Shown here piece by piece: positions 11,015 to 22,793 of a stretch of 64,000 bases of DNA. The notes beneath the pieces are model-generated. The model did no database searches and was not told where the DNA came from. It was given only the letters and a program-made list of their open reading frames with translations. How positions within the stretch are numbered: position 1 is the stretch's first letter; each line of letters opens with the position of its first letter. Both the position numbers and the translations under genes were made by a program. This DNA comes from Cloeon dipterum (taxonomy: Eukaryota > Arthropoda > Insecta > Ephemeroptera > Baetidae): the NCBI RefSeq assembly GCF_949628265.1, contig NC_088787.1, forward strand, positions 1,230,501-1,294,500. Reading direction: 5' to 3'.

Positions 11015-14000
11015 TTATTTGCTGGGTGAAGCTTCCTCGAGTTCATCAAACCTTCTAAGTAAATGAGTCGGAAAAGATTCGTCAATGTAGTCACGAGCAG
11101 ATTTCCCCTGAATGTCTCTTATGTTGACATCCACATTTTTTGACAAAAGTATTTCAAAAAATGTGTAATCCCAAAGCTTTTCCTTGCAAGCCAAAATCAA
11201 CGGGGTTTCGTTCGAAGCATTTTTCGCGTTCAAATCAATGACGCCCTGCTCCACAAGCTCAATTAGAAAGTGTTGAATTATGTCTCCTGCATTTAATTTG
11301 ATTGCCAGATGCAGAGATGTGTCTCCATTGTTCAAACGCTGTTTTACCAAATCACCATTCACATTATGAATGAATAACGCCATGTGAAAGTTTCGTATCG
11401 CATGGTGAAAAGCGTTCATCCCGTCGTTGTCTGTCAAAGCAAAATCTGCACCTCTTTTGCACAACTCTTGCACCAAATCAAAAGTAAATAAATCTTCGAT
11501 TCGATGGTTTCCATCCAAATTAACGGCGTAGTGCAGGGCGGTTCTTCCTTTTTTATCTTTCACATGTATATCGACGTTTTTATCCAGCAAAATTTTAGCT
11601 AAATGCCAATCACTCTCCTTGCAAACCAGCAGAAGCGGTGTCTCACCCTCGTTGTTTGTTACATTCAAGTCATTTTCAAAATGCTCAAGGACCCAAAGAA
11701 TAATGTCAGTGTCTCCGAAACTCGATCTTATTGCCAAATGGAGGGTTGTGTTTCCGTCTTTAAAACGCTGTCCCAACAACTCATTGTTTTTCTCGTGAAG
11801 AAATGAAATTACCTCCAAGTGATCTGTTGCGTGGTTCAAGGCATTCATTCCGTTCCTGTCTGTTAGAGTCAAATCCGCACCTTTCTCGTGCAAAAGCTTC
11901 ACTAAATCCAATTTTCCCCATTGTGCGGCGTAGTGCATTGCAGTTTTTCCCCACATGTCCGAGACATTGACCTCAACATTTCTGGTCAGCAGCAATTCGG
12001 CGGCCCTCCAGAACTCTTTTTTGCAAGCCAGTAAGAGTGGTGTGTTGCCAGAAGCATTTTTCGCGTTTAAAACGGAATCGTCTACTTGCTCTATAATCCA
12101 CAGAGCAATTTTATCACTGTGTCCATCACAAAAAGAGTGCAATACCGCATGTAGAATTGTATTTCCATCGTTTGAAGGATGCTTCATAAGATCTCCGTTC
12201 TTCTCATTGAGGAATCGTAACATTCTTTCGTCTCTGATAGCGTAGTGGATTGCATTCTTTCCTTGCTTGTCCGTTAGAGTTAAATCTGCGTTGTTTTCCA
12301 GCAAAATTTCCACCATAGCAACATTTTCTTTTTTTGCAGCAAGATGCAGTGCTGTCCTTCCTTCATTGTCACATCTGTTTACTATCAAGTTCTCTTTCAG
12401 TGTGGATCCAACAGACCCATTACCAATATCTTGATTTTTAGCTTCCTCAGCCGCGCAGGCTAGAAGCTTATCCACAAATTGCAAATGTCCATTTAGAGCG
12501 GCATCATGTAACGATGTCGATCCTATTTTGTCTACCACATCCAAGTCTCCACCGAGTTCAATCCAAGTTTGCAGAGCCTCTAAATCCCCCCTTTCAGCGG
12601 CAAAATGAAGGCACGTTCGTCCCCGTTTGTTTTTTACTCCCAGGTTGATATCTTTGGCCATCAAATAGTCAACGCAATCACGTCGTTTGTAAAATGCAAT
12701 ACGCAACGCAGTGCAGCCTTGGTTGTCCTTTGCTTTTACGTCAACTCCAATCTCTTCGACCAGAAAACGTGCTTCATCATCTGTGGGCCAATTTCCGAAT
12801 TCCACATGAATATGCAGCCCTGTTTGGTTACTTCCGGTTTTCTCCTTGGCCAGTTGACTATCAGTTCTGTGCAACCATCGAATCACGTCCTTTTTATTAC
12901 TACTGTTACTTTTGCAAGCAAAATGAAAAGCATTCCATCCATTCTCGTCTACAGCTCGAATATTCGCGCCAGAATGGATCAAATCTTTGACACGTCGAAC
13001 ATATCCATGTTCCGCAGCACAATGAAGAGCAGTTTTCACTCTTTCATCCGTCATGTTAATGTCACTCTTCTGCAGAATTAAGAAATGATCCATGCATTTA
13101 TTGTCATTCCTGGACCAATCTCTTGGATCTCCACTTGGTCGTAAGGTGTTCACGTTTTCCCCTGCTTCGTCAACAAGCCATCGACACACTTTAAAATTTC
13201 CATTTTTAGCCGAAATTTGTAGAGAACTTCCTTCATTTCCATTTTCCACGATTTTCAATCTTGGACTCTTTTCAAACAAAAATTTTACGATTTCTTTGTT
13301 CCCGTATTCAATAGCAAGTTGTAAAGCATTCAACTCTGTTTTTACTTCATTTATTTCGAACGTTTCTTTGTTGCGTTGCATTCCACTGATATTTTCATCC
13401 AATAACAATTTGACCAGGTCTAGTTTATTTTTTCTTACAGCCATCATCAAAGGGTCCCAACTTTCACCATCTTCATCTATGGCCAATTTTGCACCATGCT
13501 TGAGCAAAATTTCCACGCATTTTATAGCTTGAAAGTTAATAGCACAATGAAGAGCGTTTCCAAATTCCTCTTCCGTAAAATCAGTTATTTTATTTCGTCC
13601 ACGTCTTTTTTCAAAATCTACGTCGACACCGCTTTCCAGGAGTAGTTGAAGGATTTCACCGTGATTCCTTCTTGCTGCAATCAATCCAGCATCTATTACA
13701 AATCTTCTAGAGTGGATCATCTCTGGCAATCTAGGATATTTTGTCTTCAGCTTCTCAAAGAAGACAGTTGCGTTTGATTTAGCTACCGATTTCAACAGGT
13801 AAGGTAAAATGATTAGCAACTCTTCATCACTGTTGGTCAAGTCCGTGTCTAGAATCATGGTTCCAATTTCTTCCGCACTTTTGAATGCTCTGGCCAAAAG
13901 CGTCTTGTCGTTTGCAACAGAAATACAATTACCCTCTCGGTTGTTACTGAAGGTGATATTTTGATAAATCATTTTGAAGATATTAATACAACCACCGTCA

Positions 14001-17000
14001 ACAATCAATTCCAAAAATCTATCAGGATTCAGCTTCATGACTGTAAGAATTGATGTCCTGTCCTCTTCAATCTTTTCCTCGTTAGTGGAATAGAATAAAT
14101 CAACAAACTCTATGCACGACGATGACGATTGCTTGTATAATATGCTTGCACCATCTTCAACACTGGTTTGGGATTCACTTTCGCTAACAACATCGATTTC
14201 AAGCAGAAAATGCTGGGCTGCAAGAAATTCAGCGAAAGTTTGATGAATGAAAAAAACCTTGTTGTTTTCAAACGTGGCAATGCCATAGCAATTGAATTTT
14301 TCAAGCTCTTTTCTTGTGGCATCATCATTTAGTTCAACTTCTGTGATGTGGCAACTTGCTATCTGTTGAAGACGTTTCAAAGCTTCGTCGAATAACCTGG
14401 GAAATGTGTTTTCATTGTCTTTGTCAAATCCTTTATTGATCAGAGAGTCTTCCACTTTCCGTCGCACAACCTGGTCGTAGATTTGGTACAAGTTTCCTTC
14501 TGCCCCGTACTTGGCAACCAAAGAAAGGTGCAAAGGATTTTCCAGGATGCCATTTGAAGAAAAGTTATCGATGAATAATTCACAATCTTCTCGACTCTTG
14601 CCCGTCTCAAGCTTCAAAAACTCGATTTGCTGCTTATAATTCAAGGGAACAATCTTTACTATAACAGCCTTTGATATCCGCTTTTTTATTGTTTCTGCTG
14701 CGTGAGGTCTCGTTCCAACCCATATGGAAATCTGCTTCTTTTCTAGAGCTTCGATAACTTTTAGTACCTTTTGTTGGTTTTCACGACGGATTTCATCAAA
14801 CCCATCAAGAATCACAACACACTGCTTGTTTTCTATCTGCTTTGAGATTTCCTCTTTCGAAATATGAGTGGCATTCGCGAGAAAATCAAACTCGGTCACG
14901 TTCCTCTTCAAAGGGCCAAACGAAACTCTCGGGAGTGAAATACGTAAAATTTGTAAATCAGGATCTAGTTTCCCGAGTTGAAAAGCCATTTCCCTGAGGA
15001 TTGTCGTCTTTCCCGTTCCTGCGACCGAACTCAAAAGCCAAATTTGTTTTTCTGTTGCCGATTCCTTCACCAAGCTGTCGAAGCTGACGTCATATTCTAT
15101 ATATTTTTGAGAATTTATCACTGACGAGAAGCTAAGTTCAACAAAAGAACTGGGCCAGTCGGGAAAATTGAGAGAATACTGGAGCGTCGAGTTAAGAAAA
15201 TCCTTATTTTCTTTTGATTCGGAAATAAGAAGACTTGCGAGCAGTTCTTGAAGACTTTTTTCCTTTTTCAGCTCTTGACCCTTGAAGAGTTCGATCAGCT
15301 TTTGAAGTTCATCTAGAAAGATAAAAATGTATTTCCTGTCAAACAAATTTTGCAGTATTTAGATTAAAAGGTTAGTGATTTGGAGTAGTAAAAAATTACC
15401 TTTGTTGTGCAAAACAAGGACTAACCATCCACTGTGATTTGTTGCAGAAATTTTCATGTTAGACTGCATTTTTCCGATCTTAAAACAAATACGGTGAGAG
15501 TTACTTAAATGTCATTTTATTCAATTTCACAACATATTTTGGAATTGCATTGAAATTAATTGAATACAAAATCACTTACGGCGTCAGACGAGCTCGTTTC
15601 CTGATTAACAAGGAATAATACTTTCGGTTTTCCTATCCACTGGTCGTTTTTTGGCCCGATAAACTCGCGCAGTATTTCTGAAACCACAATTTCTTGACCG
15701 TCCACCTGCACGCAAACCTCATTCATGTCCTTTTTTTCACTCAATCGGCCAAAGAAAATCAGGAAAATGCAGCCAATGTTGGAGTCACACCACGAGGCTG
15801 AAATAACCATTGCATAAATTCCAGCATATCAATATAATTAAGTCGTTAAACCTTCATTTATGGACTCCCATGGATTTCCTCTCAGCAACCTTTCGTTGGT
15901 CTCAAAATCTAGGTTTTGGGACAGAGCTCTTTTAATTTCATTCAGCTGCTCATTTCGCTCTGCATCTACGGAAAATAGGATCGCAAGGCGACGTCGCAAG
16001 TTTTCCCCTGATTTTGATTTCCAATCGTAAAAATCGCGCTTGATGGCAATTTCGTCCAATGTCTTGGAAGCCAAGTTATTTGAAGGGCTTCTGAAATACA
16101 CAATTTTATCATCAAATATTTCTGCATTAAAAGTTGTTAGTCTATACGTTTTAAAATGCGACGGACATCCTATTAAATCACGAAAACTTACTTTGAGATC
16201 ACAAAACCTCTGTCCTGGGAAAACATCTTTACTTCCGGAGTTTGTCCAGTTGTCTCTTTGACTGCAACTTTGTGGCTCTCGTATTGAATAGTTGTCAGGA
16301 CATTAATCAGACTCTCGTCCTTCTGAAGCGAATTTAAGACCTGGCACGTAAGGAAGGCGAATGTTGTTCCTTTCTGGTCTCGTTTGGCCTTGGTCGCTGG
16401 GAAAATTATTGCAATTTAGTTAAAGAATCAAATTTTTATTAACATTTGCCTTACTTTCGACCGTTGAGAAGAACACAACCGTGTTTCTCGTCAAAGGGCT
16501 GTAGGTGATTCGGCAGGAGTTTTCGTTCTCGAACTCGACGTAGTTGTGATTGGCGAAAAAAATTGAGTCTATCAGCTCCCCTCTACATGGCTATAAATTA
16601 TAATTTTATTACATTAATTTGGTGATATTAGCAGAGATACTTACACCAAAGTTAATAAATTTAAGACATTCCTCGAAAGCAGTCAGCTTTTTTAGAGACT
16701 CAAATATCTCCGTTGTTGTGAAGCAAATAAAGTCTTTTTGGTCTTCTTTCTGGTAGTGGTCGGTGAAGATTTTTCCATCTGTGTCGCCGTGGGATAGAAT
16801 GTAAAGCACAAACACTGATGGAACATCTGTAAAACCAATACGATAAATTAGAATTTATCGAACAGTGATTTGGTTTACCTGGACAGCCAAATAATTTTAA
16901 TAGTTCTTTTTGATTTGAAAGAAGTTGAAGCAATTCCTCTTTTTCCGGTGACAAAATACTGCGAAAGTTGCAGTTCCGGTTCACCCTGAAGGTTTTTTCT

Positions 17001-17214
17001 AGATTCTCTACGTCCTGAGCATCGCCTTTCCGAATCCAGGATTCGTCCTTGGTCTTTTCAAAGTTGTAGTGAACGACGAGCACGCAAACACTGATAATTA
17101 GGGGGTTTATATTAATTATGTCGGATAGTTTCCACGATGTTTATACTTGTCTGCGTTTTTTCTTTGTTGGTCTTTCGACACGAAATATCCTAATTTGGCT
17201 GGCCCCTCGGGCAT
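11015..17214 (-). CDS. Gene A: caspase / pseudocaspase / NACHT / ankyrin protein
   Basis: Nine exons in one continuous frame of 1,878 codons: 17147-17214, 16879-17090, 16645-16826, 16455-16590, 16192-16396, 15852-16090, 15580-15797, 15400-15478, 11015-15312. Residues about 1-268 are caspase-like. A p20 start (VCVLVVHYNF) leads to His106 in ILSHGDTDG and Cys156 in PCRGE. A p10-like part contains GTTFAFLTCQ and TPEVKMF. Residues about 268-490 repeat the fold, but the His position is Phe (FFGR) and the Cys motif reads VNQETS, so it is probably inactive. NACHT: Walker A AGTGKTT (Lys548), Walker B VVILDGFDE (Asp616), GTRP, and a winged-helix signature FIHQTFAEFLAAQ. Ankyrin repeats fill the rest. 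Likely role (inference): a cytosolic sensor that assembles and activates its own protease. The start is uncertain. A 61-bp in-frame exon at 17260-17320 could precede this ATG and would need a further upstream exon. Paralogue of gene B. Confidence 0.88.
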
Positions 17215-17329
17215 TTTCTCTGAAAAAATCCGTGAAAACCACTAAATTAAGTTTATTACCTCCAAAAGGTCTTGGATAAATGATTGGTGTCTGCTTCTCG
17301 ACTAGAGTATAATTGTCAACCTGCGGTTT

Positions 17330-17975
17330 TTAGGTAGAGGGCGCTTTGCTCCATACATGGAGGCGCGCACCTTTAACTTGCTGTTGTTTTAACTTGTGGG
17401 GGGATGTGATGGTCGATATATCTGTCCAACAGCTATTGAAACCGTTTGAGGAATTTTTTTTGTTGTTAACCAGCCCGATCGTTCGCATTGTTAATAAGGC
17501 ATTCTCAAGGTGTGTCAAAGCAAAATGGAAAGTATTTTGAGCTGTTCGTGGATCTAATAATATACGGCTTCGTAATGTCAGAGATGCCCAAACGGTGGAT
17601 AGTTTATTGACTCCAAATGCCAAAATGGCTGAACGGGCTGGGAGGAGTCGCCACTTGCTGGTTTTCGCACCTTTCAATCCGCTTAGGGACAGAGCGGGGA
17701 GGCGAAAATATGGCCACGCTCTTCTGCGGCCACTCGAGCCCCATGTTTTCCGCTCAAAGGGACCCGGTGATCTCATAGCCCATGGAAAGTGCTTAGCAGA
17801 CGCTCAGATATAAAATATTAAACACAAAAACATTTTAAACAAGATTTACATGTAAGGAGATAGTTCTCTCGTAATTTGCATCCAATTTTCAAAAAAAAAA
17901 ATTTGGTCGACACAAAAATGGTGACGAGTTAAGTAATAGAAATTTAATTTGGATGATCGATCACCAGCTGAATGA
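17330..17975. other. Gap upstream of gene A with a partial R3-like fragment
   Basis: No further 5' exon of gene A could be settled here. 17690-17770 carries a degenerate piece of repeat R3 ('aatatggccacg...gggacccgg'). A 148-codon minus-strand frame at 17330-17776 overlaps it and has no recognisable domain. A promoter for gene A may lie here, but no core element stands out. Confidence 0.3.
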
Positions 17976-17979
17976 ATTG

Positions 17980-18540
17980 AATCGGTATGGAAAGACTCAG
18001 CCGGCGCGTGGCTGGGCCACTGATGAGGAGGGGAATGAGCAACACGCGCACGAAAAGTCTTAGAACCGATTTCAAGGCCACTCAGTCAGTTAATCGCACT
18101 CGTAATCTGATCAAAACATGTGGCAAATATTATTTTAAAACGGTAGACGCAGATACAGTGGCTAGTATCAATTTTTGAAGAAAAAATTACGGAATGCTGC
18201 ATGAAAAATAAAAAATAATAGACGAATTCCATTGATTCTTGCTTTGTTTCTTCAATTCATTTTATTGAGCACTCCTAAAAAATACACCTATTTGACGGGC
18301 AAGAGCGCCTTTTCAAGTGAAGGAAGTTTTATTTAACATAATAATATTGAATTGATCAAACGCGCAGCTGCTCGGCTTGGTTGATGGGAAAATAGAGGAA
18401 CGCGTTGGCACCAAAATTCAAAGAGCCGCTCTTATGCCTGCTCGGTTAATCTTATCTTATGGCAGCTGTCAGCAGACGGTAAACATTATTTCATTGCGTA
18501 AGCTCTGTGGCTCAATTTTAGACGATAAGAATTCAGCAAA
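17980..18540. repeat. Dispersed repeat R4, two adjacent modules
   Basis: 17980-18180 and 18290-18540 both belong to the R4 group. The second closely matches 60780-61000: both share 'gaagttttatttaaca', 'cgcgcagctgctcgg', 'gagccgctcttatgcctgct' and 'atcttatctta'. No coding function. The element type is unknown. Confidence 0.6.
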
Positions 18541-18937
18541 ATTAAATTATTAAATATCACGGGGAGCCTTCCACGCGTGCCGCCTGTTCTGTCACAGTCG
18601 GGGACTCCCGCCGATGAGCCAAAAGTGTCGAATCATTTATTATTGGTCGGCTGGGTGTCGGAACTTGCATGAATTTAGCATCAATACCAAGCAACTCTTC
18701 CTCAACATAACGAAAAAAAACGAAATCTGTGCTATCTGTGTGACATTCCGTTCTCGCTCAGGAGCTGCACACACAGAGAGCAAAACGAAGTGTCGCGCGC
18801 GCTCTTGTTTATTATTTTCATGATTTACGGCGCAATTTGTACTGTAACCCAAAATGTTATGCATATGAATATATGATTACCTAGAAAAATAAACGAGTTT
18901 TCCAGTGGTGTGATTAAAATTTTTATGGCCTCAAACT

Positions 18938-19331
18938 ATCTAAATATTAGCGCCCGCGCTCCGACAAAATAGGAATTTTTCAAATGTTATTTTTGCAACT
19001 CTAAATCTCGGGGATTCTAACCATTACAATTGCAAAAACTACCCACCGTTGGATTTATGATAACCTGCCCTGACGAGCTAAAAGGGTTTTAACCTTTCGC
19101 CCCTAAGATGCTACAGTCTTTTACTTTTTTCGAGGGGGGTTGAAGAATATCAACTTAGGGGTGGAGGGTTGACACACCTAAACCTTTCAGCTGGTCAGGG
19201 CTGGTCGAGCCTAACGGTGGGTAGTTTTTGAAATTCTGATATTCAGAACCAGAGATTTGGAGTTGCAAAAATTACGATATTTGAAAAATTTCCATTTTCT
19301 CAATGTGCGGGCGCTTATATGTATTTAGAAA
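18938..19331. repeat. Fold-back element or MITE with long terminal inverted repeats
   Basis: About 395 bp with inverted ends of roughly 110-120 bp. The left end runs 'ctaaatattagcgcccgc', then 'gaatttttcaaat', 'tttttgcaactc' and 'aaaaactacccaccgtt'. The right end shows the same words in reverse complement (aacggtgggtagttttt ... gcgggcgcttatatgtattt). The centre also pairs partly (gcccctaag against cttaggggt). No ORF and no clear target-site duplication, so the superfamily is undecided. Typical of a non-autonomous DNA transposon. Confidence 0.75.
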
Positions 19332-19754
19332 GTTAATTAATAACAGCGGAGGACAAATATATTTTTTAATTCGCATAAACGACGGCATCCTCGCGAGTGG
19401 CGAAACAGAGGGAGGTATCAGCTGGGGGGTATCTATTTCTGCCGTACACGCGTCTGACAATGAGTGAGCATTTTTTGCTCTAATTTTGTGCCAGCTGCTG
19501 CCGACACTTTTTGCGAGCCGCGCCAGCCAGCTGGGTACTATTTTAATGCTGCGAATGCAATGGCATAAATACCGTTTATTTACCGCGAATATTCGGCGAG
19601 CCGCCGCAGCCGCCAGATTTAGGCGGCTAAGCCGGTGTAGCCATGCAGCAGCCGGAAAAAATTGGGCGGCTCAGACCGCTACTCGAAATGCTCCAATTTT
19701 TATCGCACCTTTCCAGCGGCTTTCGGACAAATTCGTGCCGTTTCAAAAATATAT

Positions 19755-19946
19755 CTCGGTGCGGGAAGTAAAAAAATGGCCACGATTGGGCTCAAGCTCC
19801 TCTGCGGACCCTTGGGCCCCATACAATCCGTGTGTTTGGGACCCCACTCGATATGCTGAGCAAAGGTTTAGGGAAAAAATAGAAATTAAAGAGGAAAAAT
19901 TTAGCATTACAAATAAAATGTGAATTCGATTAATTTTTGATATTTT
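19755..19946. repeat. Left half of an R3 repeat interrupted by the LTR element
   Basis: Matches 5450-5600 ('aaaaaatggccacgattggg', 'ccccatacaatccgtgt', 'gctgagcaaaggttt'). It stops at the retrotransposon insertion point. Its continuation lies on the other side of the element at about 30594-31140. Confidence 0.65.
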
Positions 19947-19950
19947 CCTC

Positions 19951-20970
19951 TGTGAATTGCAACTTAGTCAGGAGTAATCTAGCTGATTAATTATCCAAAA
20001 ATTTGCCTTTATCTAGAATTACGTTGCAACCTTCGCGTACCCAGGCATTAATTCGGGCCGCAGGACAGAACTCCCCAGTAGTTACCCTCCCGGTGAAGCC
20101 GTGCCCTTTCAGGATTTTTCTGACACCACCAACTTTAATTAGTTCCCAAAGTTGGAAATGGAAGATTTTGAATTTACGTTAAAAGAATAACTTTAGAAAA
20201 TGAAATTTAATAGATAAATATAAGTTTTAGACGAGCGGTTCAAGATCGCGTAGTTTCTTTAATTACTAGGGTAAAATAATGAAAGAGACCAGTTTAGGTT
20301 AAATACAAGTAACATTATTATTTAAGCTGATACTTTAAACGATACAGCAAAATTTATATTTGGTTTAATAATTATGAAATATATTTCACCTTGATATTGA
20401 CTCAGTTAAGAACGTTATTGAAATAACCGAAATACAATCAGGAACTGAATATTAAAGGAATTAAACTTTACAATATTGAATTGGAAAAGAGGAATTAATA
20501 AGCTCAGTTAACTAAAAGTTTCTCACCACTTACTCTACCAATTAAAGAAGAATAGCTGCGGACTTCTCCCACACTAGCCCGTTGTAACGCGTGGAAAAAT
20601 GAACTCTCAAGTAACTCGAGTGTCATTTGGTCCGCGGTTATATAGTGGCAAGTGAGGGGTTTGCCCAATGGATTACATGACTGAGAGTAATCGAGTAAAC
20701 AATAGATTAACTTCACTTTTACAAATTAAAATAAATATCCTCTATTGAAAATACTATTGAATCAATGACATTGAGGATTTAATGGAATAAATATGTTTTG
20801 GTCCTCAATGAGATTACTTTGTATTTAAAACAATAGAATTAGAGTGTTTGGCAATTTAATTGTAATCACTTGTGGTACCATTAGGATTCAGTTATTGTTA
20901 AGCGAACAATACAATTTAAATTAAAGTGATTTTAAATATTTACTGTTATTATTACCACAAGGGATTCACA
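19951..20970 (-). repeat. 3' LTR of the retrotransposon
   Basis: 1,020 bp, starting TGTGAATTGC and ending GGGATTCACA on the plus strand. It is the downstream LTR relative to the minus-strand genes. A short purine-rich stretch (AGTGTGGGAG on the minus strand) adjoins its outer edge next to env and is the probable polypurine tract. Confidence 0.93.
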
Positions 20971-21079
20971 CTCCCACACTGAAATTGTACACGGAGGGTG
21001 CGATTTCAACAAAAGAAACTAAATTGCCTAAGCGTATGTTACAAGAAACAAAGAAAACGATAAAAAAACGTAAAATATA

Positions 21080-22720
21080 CTATAGCAGATGGTCGTCACT
21101 GGGAGATTGGTTTGGTGCATTAAGACGTTCAGCTAATGCGTCTTGATCAACGTAAGTAACCAAGCGAACTCTACCGGATGGTGTGAGGACTGAGCGCTCT
21201 TGAGGAGAAGGAACCGATTGGAGAGGAACTGCTTCTGGCTCAGTAGGGGTATGGTACTCTGGTTCCGCTGGAGACACTGAAGGAGTGCTCTTGTTTGCTT
21301 TAAATGTCCATCCGGAATAATGGTACACCAAAACCAAAGTGACGGCCAATGCTAGAACAATAACTACAAATACGAATACAATATAATATATATACAAATG
21401 GTAGGGTTCTCCAACAGATGTGTCATCTAAGCTAATTCTATTAATTTCATGTAAAAGAGTGTTAATTTCAAGACCAGTATTGTCATCCAAAAGTGTGGAA
21501 TTATCGATTAAAGCGAACAACGTTGACATTTTATCATTTTGTCGCGTTACATTAAAATTCGAGATAGTGGAAAGAACGGTTAAAACAGGAAGTGGCGGAA
21601 ATTTTACGTTTATACTTCCCATATTAAGTCGTCCAGCACCGAAAAGGATTTCATCTCCTACCAAGACGTGACACGATGAGGGGACATGGAAATAACCTGT
21701 GCCCTTAATTGACTGTGGAATTCGGTGCCATTCATTTGCACGAGTACATGTGACATGGAGATTAGTTAGGTTTGCAACATTATAAAGATAAACATCAGAA
21801 TTATCTGGTCTATAGAAAATTGGTTTGAAACTAGCAATGGTAGACACATGACAACTTTTATGGAGATTATCGCTAACTGTTTTGCTGCGGAAAAGTGAAT
21901 ACAAACAATCAGTTGCAGCAGTAGTGCGTATCTTAAAACGGGGTTGGCATAACGTGTAAGATAACTTTTTGCAAGAATTGAGGTCAGCCCACGTAAGATA
22001 AAAGAAACTTTGCGTATGTTCGTTAATGGCCAGCAACTCTTTGTCGGGTATAAACGAATAATATAAATCCGAATTATTAATTGGACTCGGAATAGCGAAT
22101 GACTGATAAACAGTAAAGTTATTATAAATATGCGCAATCGGAAATTTAAGCAACAATTAAATTATCGTTTACTGCAAATGCTGACAGTTGAACTTCATTA
22201 AAATACGTTTGAAGGGAGCCCGATGAATCATGTGTGAGAATACTGGAATCAGGAGGAAGATGGGTCTTCACCTCTGAAGCAAACTTGAGGAAGGTCTCGG
22301 TGTCCAAAAAATAAGGATCCAGTTGACCTCTGGCAGCAGAAACAAAAGCATCACGGAATGTGCGAATTTTTGTTTCTAAAATACTGCATTCGAGCTCGAG
22401 TGACGCGAGGAGCGTTCTGCTTTTCGCCCAATAGTTGAGGCGTGCTTCTGCAGTGGACGAAAGGTCGCGAATTAAACGTGCTATAGTAGTGTTAAAAGAA
22501 TGCATCTCTTGTTCGATAAAAGCCACATGAGAGGCTGTGGTCATCACTTTTTGATACGTGTGATTAAGGATAGTTGCTTGATCATACTGCAAATGCTGAT
22601 AATGATATTATCTATGTGTAAAAACAAAATGCCATTTTGAGGAATTGAGTTGTGAGTTGCTGTTACCAAAAAAGGAATGATTGTCAATAAAGACAAGACA
22701 ATCAAATGCGACCGCCCCAT
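21080..22720 (-). pseudogene. env: env-like gene of the retrotransposon, broken by frame changes
   Basis: Third ORF of the element, downstream of pol. It appears in three frames. A first piece starts at an ATG at 22718-22720 and encodes a hydrophobic signal-peptide-like N-terminus. A middle piece (22592-22146) resembles the central region of baculovirus F-type envelope fusion proteins. A C-terminal piece (22156-21080) has a membrane segment of about 25 residues (near LYIYYIVFVFVVIVLALAV) followed by a cytoplasmic tail. Frame changes near 22600 and near 22150 separate the pieces, so no intact envelope protein is encoded as read. The F-type assignment is inference from general pattern; the membrane anchor and position after pol are seen directly. 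Confidence 0.7.
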
Positions 22721-22793
22721 AACGGTGCTTGATCAATTTGAAGACGGTTACGTAAAGGGTACGGGGAACGAACAGGTTGTGGTGCCTCTGGTG

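Noticed and set aside
12605..13532. Plus-strand frames opposite gene A
   Set aside because: Antisense shadows of the ankyrin-coding exon, produced by its repeated codon pattern.
11015..15346. Bacterial or endosymbiont origin of the ankyrin genes
   Set aside because: Nine phase-consistent introns with GT..AG borders and conserved exon lengths between paralogues show they are host nuclear genes.
17330..17776. 148-codon minus-strand frame upstream of gene A
   Set aside because: Overlaps an R3-like repeat fragment, and its frame does not join to gene A exons.
20504..20716. 70-codon frame in the LTR, identical at 30123-30335
   Set aside because: Its duplication is explained by the two LTRs. No coding role expected there.
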